Source of the DNA: Acetobacter nitrogenifigens DSM 23921 = NBRC 105050
GTDB taxonomy: Bacteria; Pseudomonadota; Alphaproteobacteria; Acetobacterales; Acetobacteraceae
Assembly (NCBI RefSeq): GCF_000429165.1
Contig: NZ_AUBI01000002.1
Coordinates: 248,001-312,000 of the forward strand
Length of the DNA stretch: 64,000 nucleotides
Direction: 5' to 3'
The position numbers were made by a program, and so were the translations under genes. Shown here piece after piece: positions 27,024-35,802 of the stretch. The notes below the pieces were generated by a model. It saw only the letters and a program-made list of their open reading frames with translations, was not told the DNA's origin and searched no databases. Numbering within the stretch: position 1 is the first letter of the stretch; every line of letters begins with the position of its first letter.

Positions 27024-30000
27024 TCCCCGCCCTCCTCGCGCGCGGCGCTCCATTCCGCGACGCGCGCAAGCTGTGCGTAATCCGCGAAACGGGGCTCCTG
27101 CCCCGGATGCGGATGTGAGAGATAAGGTTGATCCGGATTATCGTATTCCATGACGCGACGCCGCAAACTTTCCCAAGCCCGTTCGGCAAGTTCTCCCGCC
27201 GTTCCCACCTTTGACGTGACGGCGGTCTCCTCCCCGGGCGGCGCGCCTCCCGTCAGGCGCCAGTACAGCAAGGCCGAAGGGAGAAGCTCCACATCGGCCG
27301 CCTTCGTCGTGGCGTTCGGGAAAGCTCCGCGCACCAACATTGCGGCCTCAAGAGGAAGTTGCGGGCTCCAGCCTTCAAGCACAGCTTTTCCGCTTGGAAC
27401 CGAGCCAGTCTTGTAATCGAGAAGCGCTGCCGAACCGTCGTCGAAAAGATCGATTCTGTCGGCACGGCCCTTCAACTGAAACGCGCCGCCCGGCGCATCG
27501 GTAATCGTCGCCAGCCCGGACGCCTCTGTCAGGATGACGCGCGGAGCGCCTTCCCCACGACGCGCGCCTTCCGCCTCAGCCACCCATTCCGCGATCCGCA
27601 TCAGCCGAGGACGCCACCACGCCGCGAGCGCTGGCCGCAAGCCAGCCTCATCAAGGCAATTTTCGAAAATCCCGCGCAAACGCGCCTGTGCATCGTGCGG
27701 CCATCCGACGCCGATCTCAGTCAACCAACGCTCAAGCGCCGCATGCACCAGAGTTCCATAATCCGAGGCGTCGACAGACTGCTCCAGCGGATCAAGCGGC
27801 CGCAGACGCAGCACATGTCGCGCATAGATTGCGTAAGGATCGCGAATCCACGTCTCGATTTCGGTGACGCTCAACCGGCGCGGACGACGTGCGAGCGGCG
27901 GACGCGGCTGCGGCGGAACCGCCGCAACGGCCGCGCCTTCCGGCCGATCAAGCCGCTTGAGCCACGCCTGAGCGGGATGCTCGGGCAAGGACTGCCCACG
28001 CCCGGCGAGGAACGCATCGAGCCGCACCAGCCAGCGGGCGGGCACCGCGGGCGCGCCGTCCCTACGTCCGGGCGTAGATAAAATCACCTCTTCAGCCGCC
28101 GCCACGCAGGACGCAAAATCATGCGCGGCCTGCCCTATGCCGCGCTCCGGGGACGGCAACCCGACGCGGGCGCGCATGGGGCGGCTTAGCCACGGCCCCG
28201 GGTCGGTCGCAGGCGGCCACACCCCTTCCACCAGACCGCCGAGCACCATCACCTCGACGCTCTGCAAACGCGCTTCCGTCAAACCCCAGATGAACACACG
28301 CGGATGCAGAGTCAGAATCGCGTCGTCCCGCCCACGCAAGACACGTCGGGTCGCGACGCGGTCTTCGCTCAACACGGCGCAGAGCAGTCCGTCGAGCACG
28401 GCCCAAGGCTGGGGCGGCAGAATATCCGTCGCCGCGATCAACTCCGAACATCGCTGCGCCAGAGCCTCGCCTTCTTCTCCACGCCACATCCGCTCGGCGC
28501 CCGACGTCTCCGCCGTCGTCGCCAGCGCCTCGACGGTTTCCAGCAACGCCTTGACCTGCTCGGGAAGGGGCCTGTCTTCCGCCGCCGCCGTAAGCGCCGG
28601 AGCCAGACATCTGTCGAGCGCATCGAGAAAAATATCGAGCGAGGCCGGGCTGTCGGGGCGATCGGCCGAGGAGCCGTCGTCCCCGTCGGTCCGCTCTCCA
28701 CGCACCGACGCCAGCCGCGCGCGCAGCCCGGCGAGTCCAGGCGCTGGCGCTGGCCCGCGCAGGAGACGGCGCTCCAGAAGGCGCGCCGAAGCGCGGCAAT
28801 CTCCAAGCGTAAACCCACATGCAACCAAAGGATGTTTCAATAGCGCAAGCAACGTCACAGGCGCCAGCGCGCTGTCAGCCGCCTGCGCGACAAGGCGCAG
28901 CAATGTGGCGGGCGGCGTGGCGAGCAAGGGCTCGCCCGCGCTGTCGTCCGCCAGCACGTCCCAACGCCGCAGTTCGGCGGCCACGCGCCCCGCCAGCGTG
29001 CGGTCGGGGGTGACGAGCGCCGCCCGCCGATCCGGCGTCTCAATGGCCGCGCGCAAAGCCAGCGCAATGGCGGCTGCTTCTTCCTGCTGATCAGCAGGCG
29101 TCAGGCGCGTCAGCTCGGCGCAGGATCCGCGCTCCGGATTCGCGGCCCAGTCCCCCAGCGCCGTGGCGGGCAGCAGCACCCGGGCGATCGTCGTCGACCG
29201 CCCGGCGATGCCGGCGCGTGCGCGTTCTTCTTCAACGCCGAAAACCGAGTCCCAGCACGTCACGTCTCCGCGCGTCACGTCCAGATCGGCAAGCAACCGC
29301 GACAACCCGTTCTGCGGATGCCCGTCGGGCAGGGCCGCGAAACTGTCGTCGTCCATCGAGAGATCAAGACCGGGCAGAATCAGCAGCCCGGCCGGATGCG
29401 CCAGCACGCCGCGCAGGGCGTCCACGGTGGCAGGCAGGGCATCGGTGAATCCTACCGCCCATAGCCGCCCGTCCTGACCCGACAACGCGCTCACGCCTTC
29501 CCAGTAGCGCCCCTGCGCCCTCAGAAGCGCGATCCGCCGCGCGACCGGGTTCATCAGCCCCTGCTCTTCGAGCCATTGCGGCCACGCCGCCGTGACGATG
29601 CGCAGGAAATCCAGCGTCACCCGCCAGTGATCGGCGAACCCGTCCTCAACCGCCTCCGGGAGCCGCTCGGCGAGATCGACGCCCGCCCATTCGGCCTCGT
29701 CCATCAGGTCAGCCAGCGCCCGCGCCAGCGGCCACGCCTGATCCAGCGTCGGGCGCGTTCCAAACGCCTGCCCGGCCTGAAGAACCAGTCGCGTCAGAAC
29801 CGCCAGTCGTCGCATTGCCGGAACGGCGGGGGGCAGAAGCAGACTGTCGGAACTCCCCAACGCAGTCTCCGCCTCATCCAGACCGCCGATCGGCATGATG
29901 CGGGGCAGCAGGACAGCGCGGCCGTCGGCATGGCGTAAAAACGCCTCGGTCAGAGCGCGGGCCGCCCGTCGACCCGGCAACAGGATGGCGCCGTCACCAA

Positions 30001-30103
30001 TGCGCTCGACGTCGTTATCAACCCCGGCGGCCCAGCGCGCGGCGATTTCGTCAAGAAAACGCAGGTGCGCCGGAATCGTAAAAATGCTCGAAGCGCCGGT
30101 CAC
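27020..30103 (-). CDS. addB: Double-strand break repair protein AddB
   Basis: Second subunit of the AddAB recombination nuclease. The 1027-residue protein has a degenerate N-terminal helicase region (GAILLPGRRAARALTEAFLR) and a C-terminal RecB-type nuclease domain with GRADRIDLFDDGSAALLDYKTG. It starts with GTG at 30103, overlapping the tsaE stop (GTGA), and its TGA overlaps addA. The alphaproteobacterial AddB family shows this layout. The nuclease residues look intact, so both strands can be cut by the complex. Confidence 0.94.
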   Translation of the reverse strand: MTGASSIFTIPAHLRFLDEIAARWAAGVDNDVERIGDGAILLPGRRAARALTEAFLRHADGRAVLLPRIMPIGGLDEAETALGSSDSLLLPPAVPAMRRLAVLTRLVLQAGQAFGTRPTLDQAWPLARALADLMDEAEWAGVDLAERLPEAVEDGFADHWRVTLDFLRIVTAAWPQWLEEQGLMNPVARRIALLRAQGRYWEGVSALSGQDGRLWAVGFTDALPATVDALRGVLAHPAGLLILPGLDLSMDDDSFAALPDGHPQNGLSRLLADLDVTRGDVTCWDSVFGVEEERARAGIAGRSTTIARVLLPATALGDWAANPERGSCAELTRLTPADQQEEAAAIALALRAAIETPDRRAALVTPDRTLAGRVAAELRRWDVLADDSAGEPLLATPPATLLRLVAQAADSALAPVTLLALLKHPLVACGFTLGDCRASARLLERRLLRGPAPAPGLAGLRARLASVRGERTDGDDGSSADRPDSPASLDIFLDALDRCLAPALTAAAEDRPLPEQVKALLETVEALATTAETSGAERMWRGEEGEALAQRCSELIAATDILPPQPWAVLDGLLCAVLSEDRVATRRVLRGRDDAILTLHPRVFIWGLTEARLQSVEVMVLGGLVEGVWPPATDPGPWLSRPMRARVGLPSPERGIGQAAHDFASCVAAAEEVILSTPGRRDGAPAVPARWLVRLDAFLAGRGQSLPEHPAQAWLKRLDRPEGAAVAAVPPQPRPPLARRPRRLSVTEIETWIRDPYAIYARHVLRLRPLDPLEQSVDASDYGTLVHAALERWLTEIGVGWPHDAQARLRGIFENCLDEAGLRPALAAWWRPRLMRIAEWVAEAEGARRGEGAPRVILTEASGLATITDAPGGAFQLKGRADRIDLFDDGSAALLDYKTGSVPSGKAVLEGWSPQLPLEAAMLVRGAFPNATTKAADVELLPSALLYWRLTGGAPPGEETAVTSKVGTAGELAERAWESLRRRVMEYDNPDQPYLSHPHPGQEPRFADYAQLARVAEWSAAREEGGE

Positions 30104-30603
30104 AACGCGCCCTCACCGCCAGCCCGACGACCGGCCGGATAGCGATCCGGCCATCCCTCCACCACGGCGATACGCGGCGCGTCCTCAGCGGCGAAATCCT
30201 CCACAGATTCCACCGGAACGGGCGTCAACGTCACATGCAGCGCACCCGAGGGTGCGAGCGCCCCGAGCCTCTCCGGCCATTCGACGAGCACGATCCCTGC
30301 CCGCGCGTCATCCCACCCGAGCTCCTCCAGAGCCTCGGGCCCGTCAAGGCGCCACAGGTCGAAATGCGCGACGGCCATGTCGGGACTCTCATACATCTGG
30401 ACAAGAGTGAACGTCGGACTGGGAACATCCAGCGCCGGATCGTCATGCAGGGCGCGCAGAAAGGCCCGCGCGAAAACGCTTTTCCCCGCCCCTAGCGGCC
30501 CGGACAAAAGGATCGCGTCGCCGGAGCGCGCGAGGCCCGCGATGGAGCGCGCCAGCCGCTCCGTGTCGGCACGGGTAGGAAGTTCGACTTGTGCGGCGGT
30601 CAT
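30100..30603 (-). CDS. tsaE: tRNA threonylcarbamoyladenosine biosynthesis ATPase TsaE
   Basis: Works with TsaB and TsaD to make t6A37 in ANN-reading tRNAs. The P-loop is LLSGPLGAGKSVFARAFLRAL (its core GPLGAGKS near residues 34-41), followed by SPTFTLVQMY and HFDLWRL, all diagnostic. At 167 residues the length is usual. The ATG at 30603 directly precedes the conserved core; an upstream in-frame Met at 30630 adds nine codons without ribosome site. It is the first gene of the tsaE-addB-addA operon. Confidence 0.93.
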   Translation of the reverse strand: MTAAQVELPTRADTERLARSIAGLARSGDAILLSGPLGAGKSVFARAFLRALHDDPALDVPSPTFTLVQMYESPDMAVAHFDLWRLDGPEALEELGWDDARAGIVLVEWPERLGALAPSGALHVTLTPVPVESVEDFAAEDAPRIAVVEGWPDRYPAGRRAGGEGAL

Positions 30604-30722
30604 GTCCCGACTCCTGCTGGCGTGCGCCATTCTTACCCGTCACGACCGTCATGCGTCAGGGGGCGGCGCCGGAAAAGCGCGCGACCAGAAAAGCTTCGTC
30701 GAGAAATCGGCCCTCTACGTCT

Positions 30723-31163
30723 TTACTCCGGTTCCGCCTCCGATGCGGACCTTACGCGCCCGGCAATATCATCGAGCGCGTTCTGCTCTTTCCGGCGACT
30801 GACCGCCTCTTCCTCCTGACGCCTGATATCCATCAACTTTTCGACCGCCTCGAACGCCGCGCGAGCGAGCGTCAGACGGGTCCGGCTCGCCTCCACCTCC
30901 ATCGCCACATCCTGCTCGAGTCCGCGAGCCCGTTCCAGCGCGGCGCGACCGACCGGCAGCCACCGCGAATACGCTTCGACCACGTGATCGTCTGCGGAGA
31001 AATCCATCGCCGCCTCCCGCTCGTTGAGCAGGTTCTGCTCGGCTGTCTTTACCGCGTCCGCCGCGATCATCGCGCGCGCCTGCGCGGCGGCCAGCATCGT
31101 TTGCGCTTCTTCCAGCTCCTGTTTTCTCAGACGCCGTAAGGAAGGGAGAGCCGAGGAAGGCAT
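30723..31163 (-). CDS. fliJ: Flagellar export protein FliJ-like
   Basis: A 146-residue, almost entirely helical, charged protein with heptad-like patterning (LRRLRKQELEEAQTMLAAAQARA), as expected of the FliJ chaperone/stalk of the flagellar export ATPase. FliJ sequences are poorly conserved, so the call depends on its place 40 bp after fliI on the same strand. AGGAC precedes the ATG. It ends 120 bp before tsaE. Confidence 0.75.
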   Translation of the reverse strand: MPSSALPSLRRLRKQELEEAQTMLAAAQARAMIAADAVKTAEQNLLNEREAAMDFSADDHVVEAYSRWLPVGRAALERARGLEQDVAMEVEASRTRLTLARAAFEAVEKLMDIRRQEEEAVSRRKEQNALDDIAGRVRSASEAEPE

Positions 31164-31203
31164 GACAATTGTCCTGAGTTAAGGTGGAAAAGACGGCGAT
31201 GCA

Positions 31204-32592
31204 TCAGGAGGGCGTGACGTCGGCGGGAACAGGCTCTTCGCGCAGGACGTCGCGCAGAGCGTCGAATGAAGCTGACAAAGTGGAGCGCTCGCGGCGATCC
31301 TGAGCCAGAACAGTCTCGATCCCGGGAACCAGAGCGATGGCTTCATCAACTCTGGGATCCGAACCGGGTCGATAGGCGCCGAGCCGAATCATATCGGCCA
31401 TATCCGCGTGCACTGACATCAGACTTCGAGCGCGGCGGGTCAACGCATTCTCCGCACCGGAATTACAACCCGGCACGGAACGGGAGAGAGAGCGCAGCAC
31501 GTCGATAGCGGGATAACGACCTGCCTCGCCAATCTTGCGGTCGAGCACGATGTGCCCGTCCAGAATGCCTCTTACGGCGTCGGCGACAGGTTCATTGTGG
31601 TCGTCTCCCTCCACCAGAACCGTAAACAGCGCCGTGATCTGCCCTGCCGCTCCGTCCGCCTGAGCCAGTCCCGGCCCCGCGCGCTCCAGCAATCGGGGCA
31701 GTTCGGCGAACACCGAGGGAGGATAGCCACGGGTCGCGGGGGGCTCTCCCGTGGAAAGACCGATCTCCCGCAACGCCTGACAGAAACGTGTGACGCTATC
31801 CATCAAGAGCAACGCCGACTTGCCCCGGTCGCGGAAATACTCCGCCACGGCCGTCGCCGCGTAAGCCGCCTCTCGCCGCATCAGTGGAGGCGCGTCCGAC
31901 GTCGCGACGACCACGACAGAACGCGCCAGACCTTCCGGGCCGAGATCGTCTTCCACGAATTCCCGGACTTCACGCCCGCGCTCTCCGACCAGAGAAATGA
32001 CGGACACGTCACAGGCGGTGTTGCGGGCCAACATGGAAAGAAGCGTCGATTTGCCGACACCGGACCCGGCGAAGAGACCGAGCCGCTGCCCCTGCCGGCA
32101 AGTGGTGAACAGGTTCATGGCGCGTACGCCAAGATCGATGCGCGGCCCCAACCGCGCGCGAAGTGTGGCGTCGGGCGGCGCAGCCCTCACGGCGCGCCAT
32201 TCAGGACCCGGCGGAAGAGGGCCTTTTCCATCCAGCGGACGGCCGAGCGGATCGACGATGCGTCCGATCCACGCCTCCGACACACGAAGGCTCCCCCCTG
32301 GCGTTGGCGCCCGGGCGCCGATGAACACCGGCAACCTCACTTCTGCTCCAGCGCCGACGCCGTCGAGGCTACCGAAGGCCATCGCTCGCGCGGTCTTCGA
32401 AGAGAAGCCGACTATCTCCGCCAGCGTCTCCGACCCGTCTCTGCGCACAATCGTTACGCGATCACCGATACTGGCCAACCCCGCCAGGCCGTTCACTGTC
32501 ACAGCAAGGCCGGAAATCGATGCGATTCGCGCAGTAGCGACGGCCGCAGGAATACACGCACAAGTTGCCGATATTCGATCAAGAATGCTCAT
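31204..32592 (-). CDS. fliI: Flagellum-specific ATPase FliI
   Basis: ATPase of the flagellar type III export apparatus, a homologue of the F1 beta subunit. The Walker A is GLFAGSGVGKSTLLSML (near residues 154-170); VVVATSDAPPLMRREAAYAATAVAEYFRD and LLLMDSVTRFCQALREIGL are typical. Length is about 462 residues. The start is ATG 32592 or GTG 32598; a G-run lies six bases before the GTG. It is divergent from ctrA, the arrangement common in alphaproteobacteria, with a 178-bp shared upstream region. No further flagellar genes are in the window. Confidence 0.95.
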   Translation of the reverse strand: MSILDRISATCACIPAAVATARIASISGLAVTVNGLAGLASIGDRVTIVRRDGSETLAEIVGFSSKTARAMAFGSLDGVGAGAEVRLPVFIGARAPTPGGSLRVSEAWIGRIVDPLGRPLDGKGPLPPGPEWRAVRAAPPDATLRARLGPRIDLGVRAMNLFTTCRQGQRLGLFAGSGVGKSTLLSMLARNTACDVSVISLVGERGREVREFVEDDLGPEGLARSVVVVATSDAPPLMRREAAYAATAVAEYFRDRGKSALLLMDSVTRFCQALREIGLSTGEPPATRGYPPSVFAELPRLLERAGPGLAQADGAAGQITALFTVLVEGDDHNEPVADAVRGILDGHIVLDRKIGEAGRYPAIDVLRSLSRSVPGCNSGAENALTRRARSLMSVHADMADMIRLGAYRPGSDPRVDEAIALVPGIETVLAQDRRERSTLSASFDALRDVLREEPVPADVTPS

Positions 32593-32734
32593 CGACACGA
32601 GCAACCCCCCAATAAATCGATACTTTTCCGGGAATTTAATCAAAAATGATGCGATGTTTCTATATTTATCACCATACAGATGTCTTTATACACGTTTTAC
32701 GAGAATTTTCTTTGGACACATACAACCATAAATG

Positions 32735-32750
32735 GTAACGATTGATCAAC
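32735..32750 (+). promoter_or_regulatory. Possible CtrA-type binding site before ctrA
   Basis: GTAA-CGATTGA-TCAAC resembles the CtrA consensus TTAA-N7-TTAAC with one mismatch in each half. It lies about 20 bp before the ctrA start codon, a position suited to autoregulation. The match is imperfect. Confidence 0.3.
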
Positions 32751-32770
32751 GTCACACGGGGGGTCGAAAA

Positions 32771-33511
32771 ATGCGTGTATTGCTGGTTGAGGACGATATG
32801 GGCGCGGTCGGGGAAATCGCCCAGATCATGAAAAGCGCCGGTTTCACAGTGGATCACGTCGCCGCGGGCGAAGAGGCGATCGAAATGTTGCGGCATTACG
32901 ACTACGACCTCGCGGTACTCGAACTGATGCTCCGCGACATGGAAGGCTACGAAGTGGTCCGCCGCGTCCGAGCCGCCCGCGTGACCACGCCGATCATCGT
33001 TCTATCCAGCCTGACACGCCCGCAGGCGAAGGTTAAAGCCTTCTCGGTCGGCGCGGACGATTATCTGACGAAGCCCTTCGACGCAGATGAACTGGTCGCC
33101 CGCATGCAAGCGATCCTGCGCCGGTCCAAGGGTTTCAGCGAACCCACGCTGCGGATCGGCTCTCTATGCCTCAGCCTCGACAGTCGGGAAGTCAAGGTTG
33201 ACGAAGCTCCGGTCCATTTGACGGGCAAGGAATACGCGATTCTGGAGCTTCTGGTCCTCCGCAAAGGCATGGTTCTTACAAAAGATGCTTTTCTCAACCA
33301 CTTATATGGCGGGATGGATGAACCAGAGATGAAGATCATCGACGTATTCATCTGCAAATTGCGAAAAAAATTGCAGGCGGCCGGAGCGGGCAATCTCATC
33401 ACCACCGTCTGGGGGCGCGGCTATATGCTGCGCGAACCCAACCAGAGACCTGGCGTCGAAACGGCGGAACAGGTCAGCGAACTGGCGAACCTCGACCAGT
33501 TCGCCGCCTGA
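32771..33511 (+). CDS. ctrA: CtrA-family cell-cycle response regulator with natural Asp51-to-Glu change
   Basis: A 246-residue OmpR-type regulator that is CtrA by sequence and by its place beside fliI. The C-terminal DNA-binding domain is nearly invariant (VHLTGKEYAILELL; FLNHLYGGMDEPEMKIIDVF; ICKLRKKL; WGRGYMLREP). In the receiver, the acidic pocket (Glu7-Asp8-Asp9) and the TKPF lysine remain, but the phosphate-accepting Asp51 is Glu51 (VLELMLRDMEG, codon GAA), and the usual Pro of LPD is Arg55. Glu at this site mimics phosphorylation in Caulobacter CtrA. The protein still ends in Ala-Ala, like the ClpXP-recognised tail of CtrA. The ATG at 32771 follows a G-run; the longer frame to 32732 is unlikely. 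Confidence 0.93.
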   Translation: MRVLLVEDDMGAVGEIAQIMKSAGFTVDHVAAGEEAIEMLRHYDYDLAVLELMLRDMEGYEVVRRVRAARVTTPIIVLSSLTRPQAKVKAFSVGADDYLTKPFDADELVARMQAILRRSKGFSEPTLRIGSLCLSLDSREVKVDEAPVHLTGKEYAILELLVLRKGMVLTKDAFLNHLYGGMDEPEMKIIDVFICKLRKKLQAAGAGNLITTVWGRGYMLREPNQRPGVETAEQVSELANLDQFAA

Positions 33512-33526
33512 TCGCAATACGAGGCG

Positions 33527-34330
33527 TCAACCACGCGCGATTTCAGTAATCGCTACGCCGTGGTTGAGCGGGCCGGCCCCCGCGCCGTACCCCGGCGCGC
33601 TCTCGATCGCCGCGCGCAGATAAGCGCGCGCGTCCGCCACGGCGTCTCGCAACGAACGGCCTTGCGCCAGCCGCGTGGCTATGGCGCTGGCCAACGTGCA
33701 CCCGGTCCCATGCGTGTGCCGGGTTTCGATTCTCGGAGCGGTAAACGCCTCCTCCACACCGTCGGCGATCAGCACATCCGTCAATATCGTCCCCGGCAGA
33801 TGACCGCCTTTCACCAGAACCGCAGAAGCTCCCAGCGCGCACACCTGCCGCCCGGCTTCCACCATATCGCGCTCGTCGACGATGCGGCGGCCGATCAACC
33901 GCTCGGCCTCAGGGATATTGGGCGTGATCACCGTCGCCAACGGCATTAGAACCCCGATCAGGGCGTCAACGGCGTTGTCGTGCAAAAGCGCGGCGCCTCC
34001 CTTGGCGATCATCACCGGATCGAGAACGAACGGAACCGTGCGATAGGCGGCGATTTCCTCAGCCACAACCGCGATATTATCGGCCCCGCCCAGCATCCCG
34101 CTCTTGAACGCGTCCGTTCCTATGTCGTCGAGCACGCACCGGATCTGCGTTCTCAAAAACTCCGGAGGCGTTTCAACCACGCCGAAAACACCCACAGTAT
34201 TTTGTGCGGTCAGGGCGGTTATCGCCGTCATCGCGAAACCGCCCAAAGCCGTGACTGTCTTCAGATCGGCCTGAATCCCAGCGCCACCGCCAGAGTCGCT
34301 ACCCGCGATACTGAGAACCCGACCTTGCAA
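33527..34330 (-). CDS. thiD: Hydroxymethylpyrimidine/phosphomethylpyrimidine kinase ThiD
   Basis: Phosphorylates HMP and HMP-phosphate for thiamine synthesis. VLSIAGSDSGGGAGIQADLKT at the start (core SIAGSDSGGGAGIQADLK), FVLDPVMIAKGG and the anion-hole motif HGTGCTLASAIA are diagnostic. The 267-residue length is usual. The start appears to be TTG at 34330, three bases after the glmM stop, so it is probably translated by coupling. It lies at the end of a glmM-thiD transcript. Confidence 0.93.
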   Translation of the reverse strand: MQGRVLSIAGSDSGGGAGIQADLKTVTALGGFAMTAITALTAQNTVGVFGVVETPPEFLRTQIRCVLDDIGTDAFKSGMLGGADNIAVVAEEIAAYRTVPFVLDPVMIAKGGAALLHDNAVDALIGVLMPLATVITPNIPEAERLIGRRIVDERDMVEAGRQVCALGASAVLVKGGHLPGTILTDVLIADGVEEAFTAPRIETRHTHGTGCTLASAIATRLAQGRSLRDAVADARAYLRAAIESAPGYGAGAGPLNHGVAITEIARG

Positions 34331-34333
34331 GGG

Positions 34334-35692
34334 TCAGGCCGGAACGCGGGTGTTCTGGATCGCGGCGCACATATCGTCGACTGCGGCATCCACAATAGCG
34401 GCGTCTTCAGCCTCGACCATCACCCGCACCAGCGGCTCTGTGCCACTTTCCCGCAGCACCAGTCGTCCACTATCGCCAAGCCGTGCGACGATGGCGTCGC
34501 GCGCTGCTTCCACATCCGGAAGCTTCAGCGGGCTGGGGCCGGAGAAGCGGATGTTCTTCAGTTTTTGCGGAAATGGCGTGAACACGCTGCAAACTTCACT
34601 GGCCGGACGCCCGTCCTCGATCAGCACGGCAAGAACCTGCAACGCTGCGACCAGCCCGTCTCCGGTTGTCGCAAAGTCGGAAAGCACCACATGCCCGGAC
34701 TGCTCCCCCCCCAGATTGGCGCCGTCTTCTCGCATACGCTCTACGACATAGCGATCGCCGACCGCAGTACGGACGAGATTGAGCTTCAGCGAAGACAGAA
34801 AACGCTCCAACCCCATGTTGGACATCACCGTCGTGACGACCGAGGAGGTAGCCAGCCTGTTTTGCGCCGCCCATGAGCGAGCGATCAGGCCGATAATCTG
34901 ATCGCCATCGATCAGCCGCCCCGTCTCGTCGGCAAGCAACATCCGGTCGGCGTCGCCGTCCAGAGCGATCCCGAGATCGGCGCCGTGCGCGACCACCGCT
35001 TCGCAAAGCGACTCAGGGTGCGTAGAACCGCATCCTTCGTTGATGTTGACGCCATCAGGCGTACAGCCAAGGCGAATGACGTCTGCACCGAGTTCCCACA
35101 GCGCGGTTGGCGCGACGCGGTAGGCGGCGCCGTGGGCGCAGTCGATGACGATCTTCAGGCCATCCAGACGGCGACCACGCGGAAAGGACGCCTTTGCGTG
35201 CTCGACATACCTTCCGGCGGCGTCGTTCAGGCGGGACGCGCGTCCGATCTCGGACGGCGAGGCGAGGCGTGACGACAGGTCAGCGCCCATCAGCGCCTCG
35301 ATGGTCGTCTCCTCTCGGTCCGACAATTTGAAACCGTCCGGCCCAAACAGCTTGATGCCGTTGTCGCCGAAAGGATTATGCGACGCGGAAATCATAACGC
35401 CGAGATCGGCGCGCAGCGAGCGCGTCAGCATGGCGATGGCGGGCGTCGGCATCGGTCCCACCAGCGTCACGTCCATCCCGGCCGAAAGGAAACCAGCGAC
35501 CAACGCGCACTCGATCATGTAACCGGACAGGCGCGTGTCCTTGCCAACCACGACGCGATGGCGGTGCGAGCCCCGCCTGAAATGCAGCCCCGCCGCCTGT
35601 CCCAGCTTCTGAGCCACCTCAACCGTCATGGGAGAAGTGTTGGCGGTGCCCCGGATGCCGTCGGTGCCGAAATATCGTCGTGTCGTGTTCAT
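34334..35692 (-). CDS. glmM: Phosphoglucosamine mutase GlmM
   Basis: Converts glucosamine 6-phosphate to the 1-phosphate on the way to UDP-GlcNAc for peptidoglycan and [22 protein letters not shown] starts the protein; the phosphoserine loop is [14 protein letters not shown] (near residues 99-112), the metal loop is [10 protein letters not shown] and the C-terminal phosphate loop [12 protein letters not shown]. Length is 452 residues. The ATG at 35692 is preferred over an upstream in-frame start at 35734, which adds non-homologous residues. Confidence 0.97.
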   Translation of the reverse strand: MNTTRRYFGTDGIRGTANTSPMTVEVAQKLGQAAGLHFRRGSHRHRVVVGKDTRLSGYMIECALVAGFLSAGMDVTLVGPMPTPAIAMLTRSLRADLGVMISASHNPFGDNGIKLFGPDGFKLSDREETTIEALMGADLSSRLASPSEIGRASRLNDAAGRYVEHAKASFPRGRRLDGLKIVIDCAHGAAYRVAPTALWELGADVIRLGCTPDGVNINEGCGSTHPESLCEAVVAHGADLGIALDGDADRMLLADETGRLIDGDQIIGLIARSWAAQNRLATSSVVTTVMSNMGLERFLSSLKLNLVRTAVGDRYVVERMREDGANLGGEQSGHVVLSDFATTGDGLVAALQVLAVLIEDGRPASEVCSVFTPFPQKLKNIRFSGPSPLKLPDVEAARDAIVARLGDSGRLVLRESGTEPLVRVMVEAEDAAIVDAAVDDMCAAIQNTRVPA

Positions 35693-35802
35693 GCCGCGCC
35701 TGTAATGCTCGCGTGAGGGTCGATCCGCCCTCACCCGCCAGATTTACCCCTTCTTAGGCCCGGTCGCGCCGAAGAGCCACCATCGGCGCGGCAGCCTTCA
35801 CG

